DNA of 64,000 bases from Emydura subglobosa (GCA_007922225.1 ML680053.1:18472230-18536229), one strand, 5' to 3'. Shown: positions 1 to 12,459, counted from the first letter of the stretch. The notes: generated by a model not told the origin, from the sequence alone. Made by a program: numbers and translations.

Positions 1-2524
1 GAGGATGGATGGTAATTAGTAATGGTGTTAACACACAAAGATGCTTTCTTGACTGAGGGGCTAACTACTGCCTGGTAAAAGGCAACTTGCACTTTGACTT
101 TTTTAGGGCAGCCATTACTCCTATTAAATCTCTCTGCAGAGTTTAACCAGTCATCTCACAGCTATATCATGTGAGGAGTGGCTGTTTGCAGCATAGACCC
201 AGAATTTTAAGAAACAAAACTGGATGAAAATGAGTCAAAAGTCTATGCGTTTCTCACCTCTTGTTATGACATTCTTCAGCCATATTGAACCAGCAGAATC
301 ATCCAGCTTTATCATGTTTTCATTATTCTGATGTAATCAGGTATATCCACTTATCCTTTGAATTTTTGCTTTCTCTTCACTTTTGTTTCTGGCTAAAGCA
401 AAAGAAACACTTGCAATACCATGAGAGGGAATATTTCTGAACCGGCTGGAACCAGAAAGTACTAAAAATGTCATGAATGATACTATTCTCCTGGAAATTC
501 TGATTTACTTAGAATACAGACATTTTGGTTACATTTCAGATAAGCTTGTGAACTTTTGGATGCTTAGCTAGATTAATCTTCTGGTCTTTTTGAAATTCTG
601 CACACACTCCGTTTTATTCCACAACAGACAGTAAATCTTTTGTCACCATCTGGAATAGTATGCATGCATAGTTGACTTTTTGTGTCAAATTCAAAAGCAT
701 AGTAAATTGGGCCTCCAATTCTGCAGGTGCAAATGTACAGGTGGAAATAATTCCAGGCACAATTTTGTACCTGCGGTTTAAGTCACTTGGATGTCTGAGT
801 CACTGATAAGTCATCTGTCAATTAGGGTACTTATTATCTATGTGCCCTAAACTGTGGATGGAAAATTGTAAATAATTTGTGGGTACAACTGTTGTTTGGA
901 CCCAGAAAAATGGTGGCATCAGTTTAAAAATTTGGTTTCTATCTCTAAATCTCATCAAGGGTAGAACTGAAAGAAGTTATTTGTATAAATGGCAAAATTG
1001 ACTGTTCATTTTGCGTAACTGAAAGAGTGTGTTCGTTTTGTTTCTGTCCTGTTTTGTTGTTGCAACAAATGCACTATATTTTAGCCTGCTCACTTTACTG
1101 GTATCTATTGGAGCTGAGCAGAACTATCAATTCCTGCTTCTAGTGCTCACATGCAAAAAGTGACATTTTCATAAGGATTCAGAGAGCAATTTTTCTTGTT
1201 ATGGTAAAACAAAAAACCTGTTTTATGAAAGGAGAAAATGCACAGTTTTCACAAAAACAATTCTCACCCAAGATTAGATTTTCCTTTTGTGGAAAAAGAG
1301 GTATAAGAACAAAGGTGCTTTGCTTATTCAGACCCACAAAATTGTATGATTCTCTGGAAAATGTTCTTATAAGTACCTAATAATGCTGGGGTTTTTTATG
1401 GATAAAAAAGCACTGAACATTAGATGTTAGGATATAGGGCTCTAGTGGATTAACATACAGTATGGTACACAGAGTTTAGTTCTGATTGCTGCATGGCGGC
1501 GTTTTCACAAGGTCCTCTGAATCTGATTGTGAACTTTGAAAATGCTATCATTTCCCCCATTATTCCTGGCTTCCTAGAGACCTTATATCTGAGGGAGAAG
1601 AGCTATATGTCATAGTTGTGCATCATAACCATGAACATAAATCGTGAAATCCCCCTCTCCCCACCCTCCAAAAAATCCAAGATGTATTTTGCAGCATTAT
1701 GATGTACACAGTTACTAAAATCCACTGTGTTTGGCTGAGTTAACACTGACATCATAAAGCCACCGCCCAATAATTAACAGTTCAAATATACCTTGAGATC
1801 ATATTTTCTTACACTTTCTTTTGCAAAGTGTGTTGTCCAGCTTTATGAAATCTCACATGGAACACATCTTATAAAAAATGTGAATATTAGAGAGGCCTTT
1901 TTTGTGTGTGATTCCATTGAAAGGCAAATTTTTCTTGTGATTCATCGAAAGAATTCTGGTGGGGGTTTGTGACATTTGCACTTCTGAGGTGAGACAAGCA
2001 CTTGATTTTTTTTTTTTTTCAGACTCACAATATGTTCAGACTGTCCCATTCCAGTGCAATGTATGCACTGTTGCGTATTATTGCTTACATAAAACTCAGC
2101 TCAGGGAAATTGGGAATAAGACTCGTGGCTATTCTGATGTGATAACATCCCTTTGCTGTGTGTGCATGCTTTGCTGGTTGGAAATGCCTGTGTAGTATTT
2201 TCTCTCTTTCTGTACTTGATGAAGCAGGTTGGACTTTCTATTGTTGCCTGATCCAGGAAGCCAAGCCCTAGCAAGCACTATTAAATTAGATTAAAGGGCA
2301 TAATGGGCAAAAATGTAACCCTCAGCTATAAGCTAGTGGATGGAACCATGTCGCCTTTGACAATCTGAAAAAAGGTCTTTCCTATAATTAATAGTTTGGG
2401 GGAGGGCAGGCAGGGGGGAAGGGAGTATTAATCAATCACGCTCAATTTATGCACATTCCTGTCATGCTAACTGTGTCAATTTGGCATATTGGGTGAATGT
2501 AATTGTTGTAAATACACCAAGGTG
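1..2524. other. Unassigned AT-rich DNA
   Basis: I see no gene, exon or recognisable repeat here. Open frames are short and look random; a T-run lies near 2007-2020. The base composition and many stops in all frames fit intergenic or intronic vertebrate DNA. Confidence 0.6.
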
Positions 2525-2583
2525 GGTTCTGTTAGAAATAACAAAACAGGTTGTCCCGGGGGCGGATTGGGGAGACGGAACCC

Positions 2584-2589
2584 TTTATT
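2584..2589 (-). promoter_or_regulatory. AATAAA polyadenylation signal in LTR
   Basis: Minus-strand AATAAA (plus strand TTTATT), followed on the minus strand by a GT/C-rich stretch before the LTR end, as in an R/U5 boundary. Confidence 0.45.
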
Positions 2590-2646
2590 GCTTGCATGTT
2601 CCACCTCAACGCCGCAAGTGAGCGACGAAGGGGTTACTTTACAATC

Positions 2647-2653
2647 CTTTTAT
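2647..2653 (-). promoter_or_regulatory. TATA-like box in LTR
   Basis: Minus-strand ATAAAAG inside the first LTR, about 60 bp upstream of its AATAAA. The position fits an LTR core promoter. No evidence that it is active. Confidence 0.4.
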
Positions 2654-3103
2654 CCATAACAGTATGTAAATGTATATATTTCCAGCAACTCCCCATAAAC
2701 CCTTATTTGGTTACATTGACACTTATAAAATGAATATTAACAACTACATAATAGATACAATTATACCCGCCCCTGTTTATTGTTTGCAGGATTACCATAC
2801 AGGCACATCACCTTAAAACCTATTAATTTTACACTAACATTCTTTGAAGTAAAAGCATGCCAGGCGGGAAAGGAAAATAATGCTTTCTTCCCACCAAAGG
2901 CCTTGTGCAGGAGTGGTGATAGTTATTATGTCAGTCTCATCCCCTGTGCAGATGGCCAGGAAGGGAGGAAAAGAAAAGTGATAACAGACTCTAACTAGAA
3001 TTCACACCAATTAACAGAAACAATGTTTGCCCTTGCCTTGACCCCGTTCCCTGTAGCTTAGGCTTGACCATTTGTCCGGCTTTTAACTCTTTACTTTCCT
3101 ACA

Positions 3104-3935
3104 GATTCTTTCATCTCAGTGCTCTGTGTGGATAAGATTAGTGCTTATTAGCAATGAGTACAAAATAGTGCAAATTTCTTGTTATGCATATGGTAAATGT
3201 GTTGAACGCTATCACTAGACGGTAGAATTTTTAGAATTGGAAAAGGTCCCACATTGATCAAGGATAAGTGGTACTGTTTTCATGAACATGTAACAGGAAA
3301 CAACACTTGATTGAATTCTTGTCAGAATTTGCCACTAGGAGCAATTAGAAACATGGGGTCTGTGACACTGCACCTAATCATGACTTGTTGTTCAACTAAA
3401 AAATTGTATTGTGGCAAAATTCTTACATGCAGCCTGTGTTCAATCCAAATGAGGATGTCTTTAGCCAATTGGCAGCTGTCCACTCAGTAGGTCATCTGGA
3501 AGGCAACATTTACAAGGAATACATCGATGTACCTCCTCTGATAATATATCACCAAGATACATAAAAATGAAAAAAACATGCAAGTGGTCTGTTACTCTGA
3601 ACAGGAATGTCAGTACATTTGAAAACACATATTTGAAGTGACACACTGTTATGTGGCCAGAAGAAAGGGGTACCAAAAAAGCCAGTTGTCATGCCCTATC
3701 AGGCTAAGTAAGTGACAGGCTTTTGTAAAGAGTGTGACCTATGGTGAAGATGGTCAATACTGCGTGGTAACTAATTGCAAGAGACATTTTTATGATCAAT
3801 TGGAATGTGAGATCAAAGGTATATACATCAATTGCGCATGTAGCAAATTTCCCGTTCCTGTTTCTGAAAATAAAAGATTTGTTCTTGCTGATCCAGAGTT
3901 TCAAGATCTAACCATATAAAGTATACCAACATTTC
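3104..3935. other. Unassigned DNA
   Basis: No gene or repeat that I recognise. Short open frames here overlap on both strands and show no domain. Confidence 0.55.
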
Positions 3936-3936
3936 G

Positions 3937-3996
<60 letters not shown>
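3936..3996 (+). repeat. (TG)n/(TA)n compound microsatellite
   Basis: Alternating TG tracts broken by TATA, ending in a run of TA. Antisense frames over it read as Ile-Tyr/His-Thr repeats and are artefacts of the repeat. Confidence 0.95.
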
Positions 3997-4329
3997 CTCC
4001 CACTTGAATTAGAACTAAAACAGCTAATGAAAAGAGAGGATTTACACCTGATAAAATGGATAACTGAATTGATGAGGTAGAACAATCCCTTGCCAGGTTA
4101 ATGTGCAGAAGTAATAACATATTAGTTATACCTTCCTGGATGGAAATTGGCTTAAAAGGATGAATTATTGTCTAAAATATTGCAATTGGCATTATTTTCA
4201 TTGTATTATGTAGTATGTATTGTAAAATCAAAAAGTTGCAGAAGGGATGTTAAGTAGCTCCTGAAAAGTCTCACAAGGGGGCCAAACACCAACCTAGTGT
4301 AGTTGTTACAAGCATCCTTCCTCCAGCAT

Positions 4330-5150
4330 CACCACATATTTAAACAGCTTCCGAAGAGAAAACAGATTATGTGTCCATGAGGCCTGCAGTTTTTGTAGAG
4401 ATGTATCAGGCATCAAAACTCCTCTATGCCACCAGAGTGGCTGAACTGGAGGAACTAAGGAAGACAGAAACGCAGAGATTAAACTTTCTGGGACACAGTA
4501 GAATGGTCCCACCCCCAATCTGACAGCCTCTGTGCTGTTGAGGATGAAAGTCTCGGGGAAGGAGAAAATCAAGGTGGAGCAGATGGCAATGATCCCATAG
4601 TTGGGACCCTCTTTCCAGATGATATCATGGTATCCTCTCACACTGAAGATACCATTCCGAGGTGGGAAATCCCTAGAGATTAAGAAGAGACAGATAGTAG
4701 TAATGGGGGACTTGATCATTGGAAATACAAATAGCTGGGTTTGTGGTGATTGGAAGAACTGTATGGTGGGTTGCCTGCTGACTGCGAAGGTTGCATCTCT
4801 CTTGAGACATGGAGACAGGCTTATGTGGAGTGCTGGGGGGAGTCAGTAGTGGTGCTTCATGTAGGTACAGTGACATAGGTAAAGATAGGAGAGATGTCCT
4901 GGAGGCCAAATTTAGGCTGCTAGGTAAAAGATTGAAGTCCAGGACCTTCATAGTAGCAGTCTATGAAATGCTTCCAGTTCCACTCAGAGGGCCAGTTAGA
5001 CAGACAGAACTGCAGAGTCTCAGTGTCTGGATGAGATGATTGTGTAGGGAGGAGGTGTTTAGGTTTATTAGGAACTAGGGATCCTTTTGGGAAAGGAGGA
5101 GGCTATTCAGGAAGGACTGGATTCCACCTAAACTAAAATGGAACCCGATT
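4330..5150 (+). pseudogene. CR1 ORF1 remnant (esterase-like domain)
   Basis: In pieces of different frames I read a helical stretch with RVAELEELRKTE (near 4430-4470), then IVVMGD (4694-4711), resembling the first block (GDS) of the SGNH/GDSL esterase fold known from CR1 ORF1 proteins, then a VVHVGT-like segment (near 4850-4870) and GRTGFHLN (near 5115-5135), resembling the later DGxHL block. The nucleophile serine of GDS is Leu here, and several stops interrupt the frame. In intact CR1 elements ORF1p is thought to bind RNA and aid retrotransposition. This copy is dead. Confidence 0.6.
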
Positions 5151-5589
5151 TCTGGTATGTAAGATGAAAAATTAAGGGTGAGGGGAAACCAACAGGTACA
5201 GAGGAGCATATGATTCGGACAGAGACATCCCTTAGGGGGCAGTCTATTAACAGGGATTCTCTATATACTAATAAGGAGGAGAGGATGGAAATTGATAAAA
5301 GTACAGATAGGCACCGAAGAGAAACAGTCAAATGAAAAAAGGCCCATTCAATTACATCACATGATGGCAGACATCTAAACAGTGACAACTTTTATAAGTG
5401 CTTGTATACAAATGCTAGAAGTCTAAATACTAAGATAGGTCACCTTGAATGCCTGGTATTAAATGACAGGAATCACAGAAAGGTGGTGCAGTGATGGTAA
5501 TCAATGGGACATGGTAATACAAAATATAGAAGTAGTTTATACTGGTGGAGGAGAGGCACTTTAAATGAAAGAAAGCATAGAGTCAAATA

Positions 5590-5990
5590 GAGTTAAAATT
5601 TTAAATGAATGAAACTATACCATAGAATATCTCTGAATAGAAATTCCATGCTTGAATATAAGAATAGAGCAGTAGGTATATACGATCAACCATCTGATCA
5701 GGATGTTGACAGTGATTGTGAAATACTCTGGGAGATTATAGAGGCTATAAAAATAGAAAAGTCAGTGATGGGGGATTTCAACTATCCCCATATTGACTGG
5801 GTACATGTCACTTCAGGAAGGAATGCAGAGAGAAAGTTTCATGATACCATAAGTGACTGCTTCTTGGAGCAGCTAATCCTGGAACCCCCAAGGGGAGAGG
5901 AAATTCTTGATTTAGTCCTAAGTGTGGAGCACAGTATCTGGTCCAAGGAGTAAATATAGCTGAACCACTTGGTAGTAGTGACCATATTAT
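5590..5990 (+). pseudogene. CR1 ORF2 endonuclease remnant
   Basis: The longest clean frame runs 5609-5953 (114 residues). It contains VMGDFNYPHIDW, the GDFN-containing core of the apurinic/apyrimidinic-like endonuclease that nicks target DNA in CR1/L2/Jockey LINEs, with GDFN at 5771-5782. The catalytic Asp and Asn of this motif remain, but the N-terminal part of the domain is in other frames and the frame ends at a TAA before the reverse transcriptase. Confidence 0.8.
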
Positions 5991-6379
5991 AATTAAATTT
6001 AACAAACTTGTGGAGGTGGGAGGAAACACCAAAGAAACCCACCGCGATAGCATTTAGCTTCACAAAGGGGAGCAACACAAAAATGAGGAGGCTAGTTAAA
6101 CGGAAATTAAAAGGTACAGTCCCAAAAGTTAAATGCCTGCAAGCTGCATGGCAACTTTTAAAATTAATTAGAGTTTCTAATTAAATGTGTACCCCAAATT
6201 AAAAAAAAATAGTCAAAGGACCAAAAACGTGCCACCATGGCTAAACAACAAAGTAAAAGAAATGGTTAGAAGAAAAAGGCATTATTTAAAAATTGGAAGT
6301 TAAATCCTACTGAGAAAAATAAAAAGGAGCATAAACTCTGGCAAGTCGAATGCAGAAGTATAATTAAGCAAGCCAAAAA

Positions 6380-7900
6380 GGAATTTGGCTATTTGCTCTT
6401 CAAAGACTCTCATTCTAACAGCAAAAAAGTTTTTTTTTAAATACATCAGAAGCAGGAAGCCTGCCACACAATCACTGAAGCCACTGGATAATCAAGGTGC
6501 TAAAGGAGCACTTAAGGAAGAGAAGGCCATTGCAGAGAAGCTAAATGAATTCTTTGCAACAGTCTTCAGTGCAGAGGATGTGAGGGAGATTCCATACCTT
6601 TACCATTGTTTTTTTTGGTGGCAAATCTGAAGCACTGTCCCAGACTGAGGTGTCAATAGAGGTGGTTTTGGAGAAGTTGATAAATTAAACTGTAGTAAAT
6701 CATCAGGACCAAATGGTATTCACCCAAGAGTTCGGAAGGAACTCAAAAGTGAAACTGCAGTACTACTAACTGTGGTATGTAACCTGTCATTTAAATCAGC
6801 TTCTGTACCAGGTGACTGGAGGATAGCTGATGTGATGACTGTTTTTTTTGTTTTGTTTTGTTTTTTAAAGGCCTAGAGAAAATCCTGGCAATTATAGGCC
6901 AATCAACCTATATTCTGTAGCAGACAAATTGGTTGAAACTATAATAAAGAACAGAATTATCAGACACCTAGATAAATATGATTTGTTGGTTAAGAGACAC
7001 ACGGCTTTTGTAAAGGGGAAATCATGCCTCAACAATCTATTAGAATTCTTTGTGGTGGTCATATACCTGTGGACAAGGGTGATCCAGTGGATATAGTGTA
7101 CCTGGACTTTCAGAAAGCCTTTAACAAGGTCCTTCAGAAAATACTCTTAAGCAAAATATGCAGTCATGGCATGGGAACAAAGGTCCTTTCATGGATCAGT
7201 AACTGGTTAGAAGACAAGAAACAAAGAGTAGGAATAATTGGACAGTTTTCAGAATGGAGAGAGGTAAATAGCACTGTCCCCCAGAGATCTATACTGAGAT
7301 GAGTACTGTTCAACGTAATCACAAATGATCTGGAAAATGGGGTAAACAGTGAGATGGCAATATTTGCAGGTGGTACCAAATTACTCAGGACAGTTAAGTG
7401 CAAAGCAGACTACGAAGAATTACAAAGGGATCTCACAAAACTGGGAGACTGGGCAAAAAAAATGGCAGATGAAGTTCAATGTTGATAACTGCAAAGTAAT
7501 GCACACTGGAAAACATAATTCCAACTATACATACAAAATCATGGGATCAAAATTAGCTGTTACCACTCAAAAAACAGATTTTGGGGTCATTGTGGATAGT
7601 TTTCTGAAAACATCTGCTCAATGTGTAGTAACAGTCAAAAAAACTAGCAGAATGTTAGGAACCATTAGGAAAGGGATGATGATAACATAGAAAATATCAT
7701 AATACCACTTTATAAATCCATGGTATGCCCACACCTTGAATACTCTGTGCAATTCTGGTCACCTCCATCTTAAAAAAAGATGTATTAGAATTGGAAAAGA
7801 TACAGAGAAGGGCAACAAAAATGATTAGGGGTATGGAACAACTTCTGTTTGAGGAGAGATTAAAAAGACTCAGACTTTTCAGCTTGGAAAAGAGATGACC
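6380..7900 (+). pseudogene. CR1 ORF2 reverse transcriptase remnant
   Basis: Successive fragments match the order of a CR1 reverse transcriptase: an EEKAIAEKLNEFFATVFS linker (near 6519-6575), a degraded NYRPINL-type motif (near 6885-6915), VYLDFQKAFNKV (near 7098-7133), a VPQRSILR segment (7275-7300) in place of VPQGSILG, IFAGGTKL (near 7360-7383) where FADDTKL is expected, then the thumb region and an [11 protein letters not shown] motif (near 7799-7835). The two catalytic aspartates of FADD have become Gly-Gly, so the active site is lost. At least three frame changes and several stops also occur. T-rich and A-rich runs (6841-6868, 6427-6438) mark some breaks. Confidence 0.85.
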
Positions 7901-8354
7901 AAGTGGGTATACGATAGAAATGTATAAAATCATAAACAGTGTGGAGGAAGTGTTATTTACTCCTTCACATAATACAAGAACCAGGGGTCACCCATTGAAA
8001 TTCATAGGCAGCAGGTTTAAAACAAATAAAAGGAAATACTTGTCACAACACAGTCAATTTCTGGAACTCTCTGTCAGGGGATGTTGTGAAAGCCAGAACT
8101 ATAAGAGGGTTAAAAAAAGAATTAGATAAGGTCCATCAATGGCTTTCAGCCACGGTGGTCAGGGAAGTAACCCCAGGCTCTGGGTGCCACATAGCCTTTG
8201 ATTTCCAGAAGCTGGGAGTAGATGACAGGATGGATCTCTTGATGATTTCCCATTCTGTTCATTCCCTCTAAAGCACATGGCATTGGCACTGTCAGAAGAC
8301 AGAATGCTGGGCTAGAAGGACCATTGGTCTAACACGCTATGCTATTCTTATGCT

Positions 8355-8480
8355 CTTCGCATAAGAGATCACAGGATAGAATGCTGTCATGTCTAAACTG
8401 CTGGTAGGTAATCCCAAGTCCTAAAATAGTGACCTAAAAATGGGTCTGTCTTCTTATCCCACCTGAAATAACTTTATGCC
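8355..8480. other. Unassigned DNA
   Basis: Short flank of the LINE. Nothing recognised. Confidence 0.5.
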
Positions 8481-8516
8481 GGGGGGGGAGGGGGAGGCAG
8501 GAGGGGGTAGGGTGAG
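8481..8516 (+). repeat. G-rich tract, potential G-quadruplex
   Basis: Runs of eight, five and five G plus a GGG lie within 36 bp, close to the four-tract G-quadruplex pattern. It lies just beyond the 3' end of the CR1-like LINE. No gene lies nearby to give it a clear role. Confidence 0.55.
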
Positions 8517-10446
8517 GTAATGTTAACTGACTGAAAGAAGTGTAATTAGACACAAAGAGGAGACCAGATGATGAGTGAGGATAGTGCACTAGAAGGACGA
8601 TTGTCACACAGACAGAGACTTCAGAAAACATGTTGCATAGCGTATACGTCAGTATACATTTTTTCCCCTTGCATTTCATTTTGCATCATAGCTGATTGGT
8701 TACTGATACTAAGATTATTCGCCTCATTATCAGTCATCTCCTATCTGAGTCATTCACTGATATCCACAATTCACTATTTGTGACTTCACAATGCATCCCC
8801 CTGGAGGAAATTGAGATGTCACCAATAGTGGATTGAAACATCACTGAATGATTCAAGTAGAAGGAGGAGAAAGATGTTTACACAAAATACCTGTTAATCA
8901 GCAACAACAGGAAAGAGACGTGCAGGGAACAAAATAGGATCATTTAGCTCAATTTTGATAATTCTGTATACGGTACTTTCTGAAAAACAATGGCAAAACA
9001 TGCCAGACCTGGGTTAAGCAGTCGTCCATGGAATAAACAAAAATATTTGCCTAGGAGAAATACTTTGTAAATACAGATCAAGCAAAACTATACAGAAAAC
9101 CTCGTGTAAATATTGTACGTTAGGGCCCACTTGCATAGTCCTATGGATTTCCCATTGAAGTCAATAGGAGTTCTGTACATAGAAGCACCAACAAGTTTGG
9201 ACTCTAAAGAGTTGCTTACAAGAAGAGGTTACCTGTTTAAAAAGGGTTCTCTTTGTAGGTTTCACTGTATGTCTGTAAGATGCTTCTAAGATTCCTTCTT
9301 TGTCAGTATTGGTGGGAGAGTACTATTTTACATTATTAAAACTTTAGTCGTTAGGGCATTTCATGAAATAGACAATATAGCTGATGTGTGCAAATGGGTG
9401 CAAGTTTGCTTCAGGATTTTTTTTGGAAACAAAAAGGAAGTGGATTTGCTTATGTAGAAACAGTATCTCTAAAGGAGGATCAGGAGATTAGCTAGGTGGG
9501 CAATGGGAATGCATCTGTCTCAGTAGATCATTTACTGGTAATGATTTTATGCCCATTGAAGTGAAAGGCAAAACTCCTACTGACTTTCAGAGCTCCAGAA
9601 TCAGGTACACTCGCTGGACTTCAGAATTATTCTGTTTTCTTATAGCATATACTTGTAATTTAGGTGTTTGCTTTCTGTGTACTATGCAGCTTTAATGAGG
9701 CAGATTTCAAGTAACCTTACTTATAAGATACAGGCTCAAATCCTATGCTCTTTATTCAGGCAAATCACCCATTCAGAGTGACACTGAAATTGATAGAAAC
9801 TTTGACAGATTAAGAACTGCAGGATCAGGCACATAACACATCTTATTGGTTTGACTTGTTTAATTTGTGCAATAGCTCATGTAATGAATTTTGATTGTTT
9901 AGATGATAGCACAAAGAAGATGTGAACGGATTTTTTCCCTTTAATACTATTCATTATTTTTTTCTCATATATAATTTAAGTTTTATTGGCATTTTGTCTC
10001 TTGTTTGCATATCCTGTGGGTTGTATCAGATGACATTAATCTATTGTTCTTAATTTGCGTGGTTTATGTGCCCGTGTTGTAATTTGGGTTTTATTGTTAA
10101 TATCACACAAAAGAGATGAAAAATCATGCACAGCATGAGATGAAGTGTAGATAGTCCGGCTCACCATCACCAGCTCCACATCACACATATGCACCATATA
10201 ACTATATTCTTTGTAGATGCAGTAAATCAAGTGTCCTTATGGCTATAGACATATTAAACAAACAGAACAAATTTGTGTGGTGTGCCAGTGACTGCCAAAC
10301 CAGACCACCCTGAAGAAAGGCACTTTAATGTAAGGTTCACATTGCATTTAATAGGCCACCTTGAAGAAAAAACTAGCTTAACATGATAATTGCAATGACT
10401 GATCATTTGGTGATATTTCGGTCTGTATTGTTAAATATATGGAGCG
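8517..10446. other. Unassigned DNA with fragments of short palindromic elements
   Basis: No exon found. Three short stretches resemble the sauropsid palindromic elements seen elsewhere in the window: 9126-9195 (contains 'cattgaagtcaatagg'), 9548-9605 (ends 'ccagaatcagg') and 9728-9831 ('caggctcaaatcctatg' facing 'gcaggatcaggcac'). The rest is unassigned. Confidence 0.45.
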
Positions 10447-10468
10447 TTTTTTTTTTTTTTTTTTTTTT
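10447..10468 (+). repeat. Poly(T) tract
   Basis: Twenty-two T in a row. It could be the poly(A) tail of a minus-strand retroposed sequence, but I cannot recognise the DNA at 10469-10920 that would be its body. Confidence 0.85.
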
Positions 10469-10984
10469 AATTGACAGCTGAGATTCTGCAGTGAGCACAT
10501 GATTCTAGGAGCGGGGGCCCTAGGCATGGTCCAATAATACATACACCTTTTATCCAGCCCCATAGGGGGCATGACCAATAATAGAAAGGAGGATGGAGAT
10601 TGTAGTCATGAATCAGGGTAGTGGCAGCCAGTACTGGAGTCCAGCTTGTAACCAAGGAATGTAGGCTGGTGAGCTGGGGGTGTGGCACAGGGAAATGAGC
10701 TGTTGAAATTGGCTATGCACTCCCTCAACCCCCTTTCTAAAATGCACAAGGGGGAAAAGGTTGTCAGCTGGGCTATCTGGACAGCACTGCAGGGATCGAT
10801 GAACAGTGAACATAAGGTAGGTTTTGGGAGGAAGCAATCCTTGAAAATAATCACTCTCCAACTTTTCGTCAATGAGTATTTTCATTTATGTACCATAGTT
10901 ATGTGGGGTGAATGAGAATTAAGGAAATTTGATGGTAATCGAAAAAGCAAATGTTGTACAAATATTTGATTCTGTTGTGCTGCA
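10469..10984. other. Unassigned moderately GC-rich segment
   Basis: More GC than its surroundings, with overlapping open frames of up to 90 codons on both strands, none of which I recognise. It may be an old repeat, since it directly abuts a poly(T) tract. Confidence 0.35.
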
Positions 10985-11400
10985 GACTATACAAGTCACC
11001 CCCTATATGTAACATTGTTTTTTACTAAATGTTTTTTCATAGGAAAGTGCCTTTTAATCAAAACCAACATTTCGTAGGAGGTCAATTTTAAATTTCCCAT
11101 TTGTACATTTTTTGTGTGTATGGGGGGAGGGGGGAAATATTGTAACTCTCAATGCCCCATTTTGACATTTTTTTAAATGAAACTTTTAGGTCAAATTGAC
11201 CTTTTTGTTTTAAAATGTAAGTTAATTGATTTTTTTCTTTTTTAAAAAGGAAAAATAGAAAAAGGTCAAAATCAAAACAGAATGTTTTAATTTACCCAAT
11301 CCAAAGTTTTCTTTGCAGAAAAATTTTTGAGATTTTTTGAATTTTTGTCCTTATTCAGGATGGGAAAAATTTTTAAATCTCAAATTCTTGCACAATGGAA
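10985..11400. repeat. AT-rich inverted-repeat element (tentative)
   Basis: Dense in short words such as 'gaaatttt', 'aaaatttttga' and 'ttttgacattttt'. It looks like other copies at 17060-17340, 18298-18664, 39519-39905, 41093-41490 and 56850-57310. Such elements are common in turtles as degenerate, AT-rich nonautonomous DNA transposons. Boundaries are uncertain. Confidence 0.35.
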
Positions 11401-12459
11401 AACTGTTTCCTGAGCAGCTGGATTCAGATAGTGTCCTGAAGAGCTGAGAAACGAGTCTCTTATGGCTTGAGCTAAAGGTTCTACAGAGGGAGACTTTAGT
11501 TTGATTCACAACTTGTGTGGGTTGGGCACAGAAAGAGACATGTTCCACACACTAACCAATGAATAATGTGTCTACCACCAAGACAGCAAATCAGCATTTT
11601 CCCCAGGAGCATCTTCCCTGAGGACTACTTAATGCCTACTTTACTCTCCCCAATGTAGTTAGCTACTTAGAGGAAGCCAACATGCCTTTCTAGGGCTGGC
11701 CCTTTAAATTAGGAAAGCCAAGCAGTTGTGGTCCATTTGCAAATGGCAGCCACTGTCTTCTCCATTCATACATCCCTGTTATGTGTCTGTTCTCCCCCCC
11801 TCACAGCCATTTTCCTTTCTGATTCCTGAGGAGACAGCATGTTGTCATGCATAATTGTGATGAGATGCTTGTGGCTAGGTTCTATTCCAGAGCTAGCATA
11901 AACAGGTATACCTCCACTAAAGTCCATGGAGTTATGCCCACTTGCACTAGTGTGGCCCCCAGCCTGGAATTTACCTGACACTGTAAACTCAAACCCTGCT
12001 GAGAAACAAACTTCACCAGTGACATCGATTGAGAATTCCAAATTAGATTTTAAACCTGCTACCGAATGGACTCTCTGCTAGCGACGAGCAGAGCTGCACA
12101 AAATTACTTGGTTTTGTTCTGTAAGCGTCCATCTGCAGCAATGATGACGTTCTGCCTAAGTATTTTATTTTTTGTGAATGTGCAAAATATGGATTTTTTT
12201 CCCCCCCACACACACTTTGTTAGTTCTGCTGACAGAGAACTTTTCATGCATCTTTATAATTAGGCTATGGCATCCTGTGGTCCTATGCAGTAGTGTGGTA
12301 CGCTTTAGAATGCTGCAACATTCAGAAGTTTCATTTCACAGGGAGTTGTGCTTACTTTTGTCTCAGTCCCTCCTTCAATCTACATAGGTTCACATCCCAA
12401 GTTTCACCCCTACGCTGAAGCATCATTGAGTCAATAATTGCAGATGCTCATCTCCGTTT
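11401..12459. other. Unassigned DNA
   Basis: No gene recognised. A half-copy of a palindromic element is likely at 11896-11965 ('aagtccatggagttatgcc'). Confidence 0.45.

Larger units (their letters stand above)
2530..3103 (-). mobile_element. Probable solo LTR of an endogenous retrovirus
   Basis: A 574-bp block begins TGTTAGAAATAAC and ends TTTCCTACA on the plus strand, so both ends have the TG...CA form of an LTR. Read on the minus strand it has the order expected of an LTR: a U3-like part, a TATA-like ATAAAAG (2653-2647), an AATAAA polyadenylation signal (2589-2584) and a short U5. The five bases on each side are GGTTC (2525-2529) and GATTC (3104-3108), a possible target duplication with one mismatch. 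No internal gag, pol or env sequence is next to it, so it is best read as a solo LTR left by recombination. Family unknown. The signal layout is seen; the retroviral origin is inferred. Confidence 0.6.
4260..8354 (+). mobile_element. Near full-length degenerate CR1-like LINE
   Basis: About 4.1 kb in which the parts of a CR1-clade non-LTR retrotransposon occur in order: an ORF1 remnant with a coiled-coil-like stretch and an esterase-like domain (about 4330-5150), an endonuclease with a GDFN motif (about 5590-5990), a reverse transcriptase (about 6380-7900) and a 3' end (about 7930-8354). The 3' end is the same subfamily as the minus-strand copy at 53579-53868. Frames shift repeatedly and stops are frequent, so no protein can be made. 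The 5' boundary is approximate: coding similarity starts near 4330. No clear target duplication. CR1-like elements copy themselves by target-primed reverse transcription; this copy cannot. Confidence 0.85.

Noticed and set aside
3828..4120. Minus-strand frames with Tyr-Ile and Thr-His repeats
   Set aside because: They are translations of the TG/TA microsatellite.
4306..4719. Minus-strand open frame of 137 codons
   Set aside because: It is antisense to the CR1 ORF1 remnant, whose plus-strand motifs explain the sequence.
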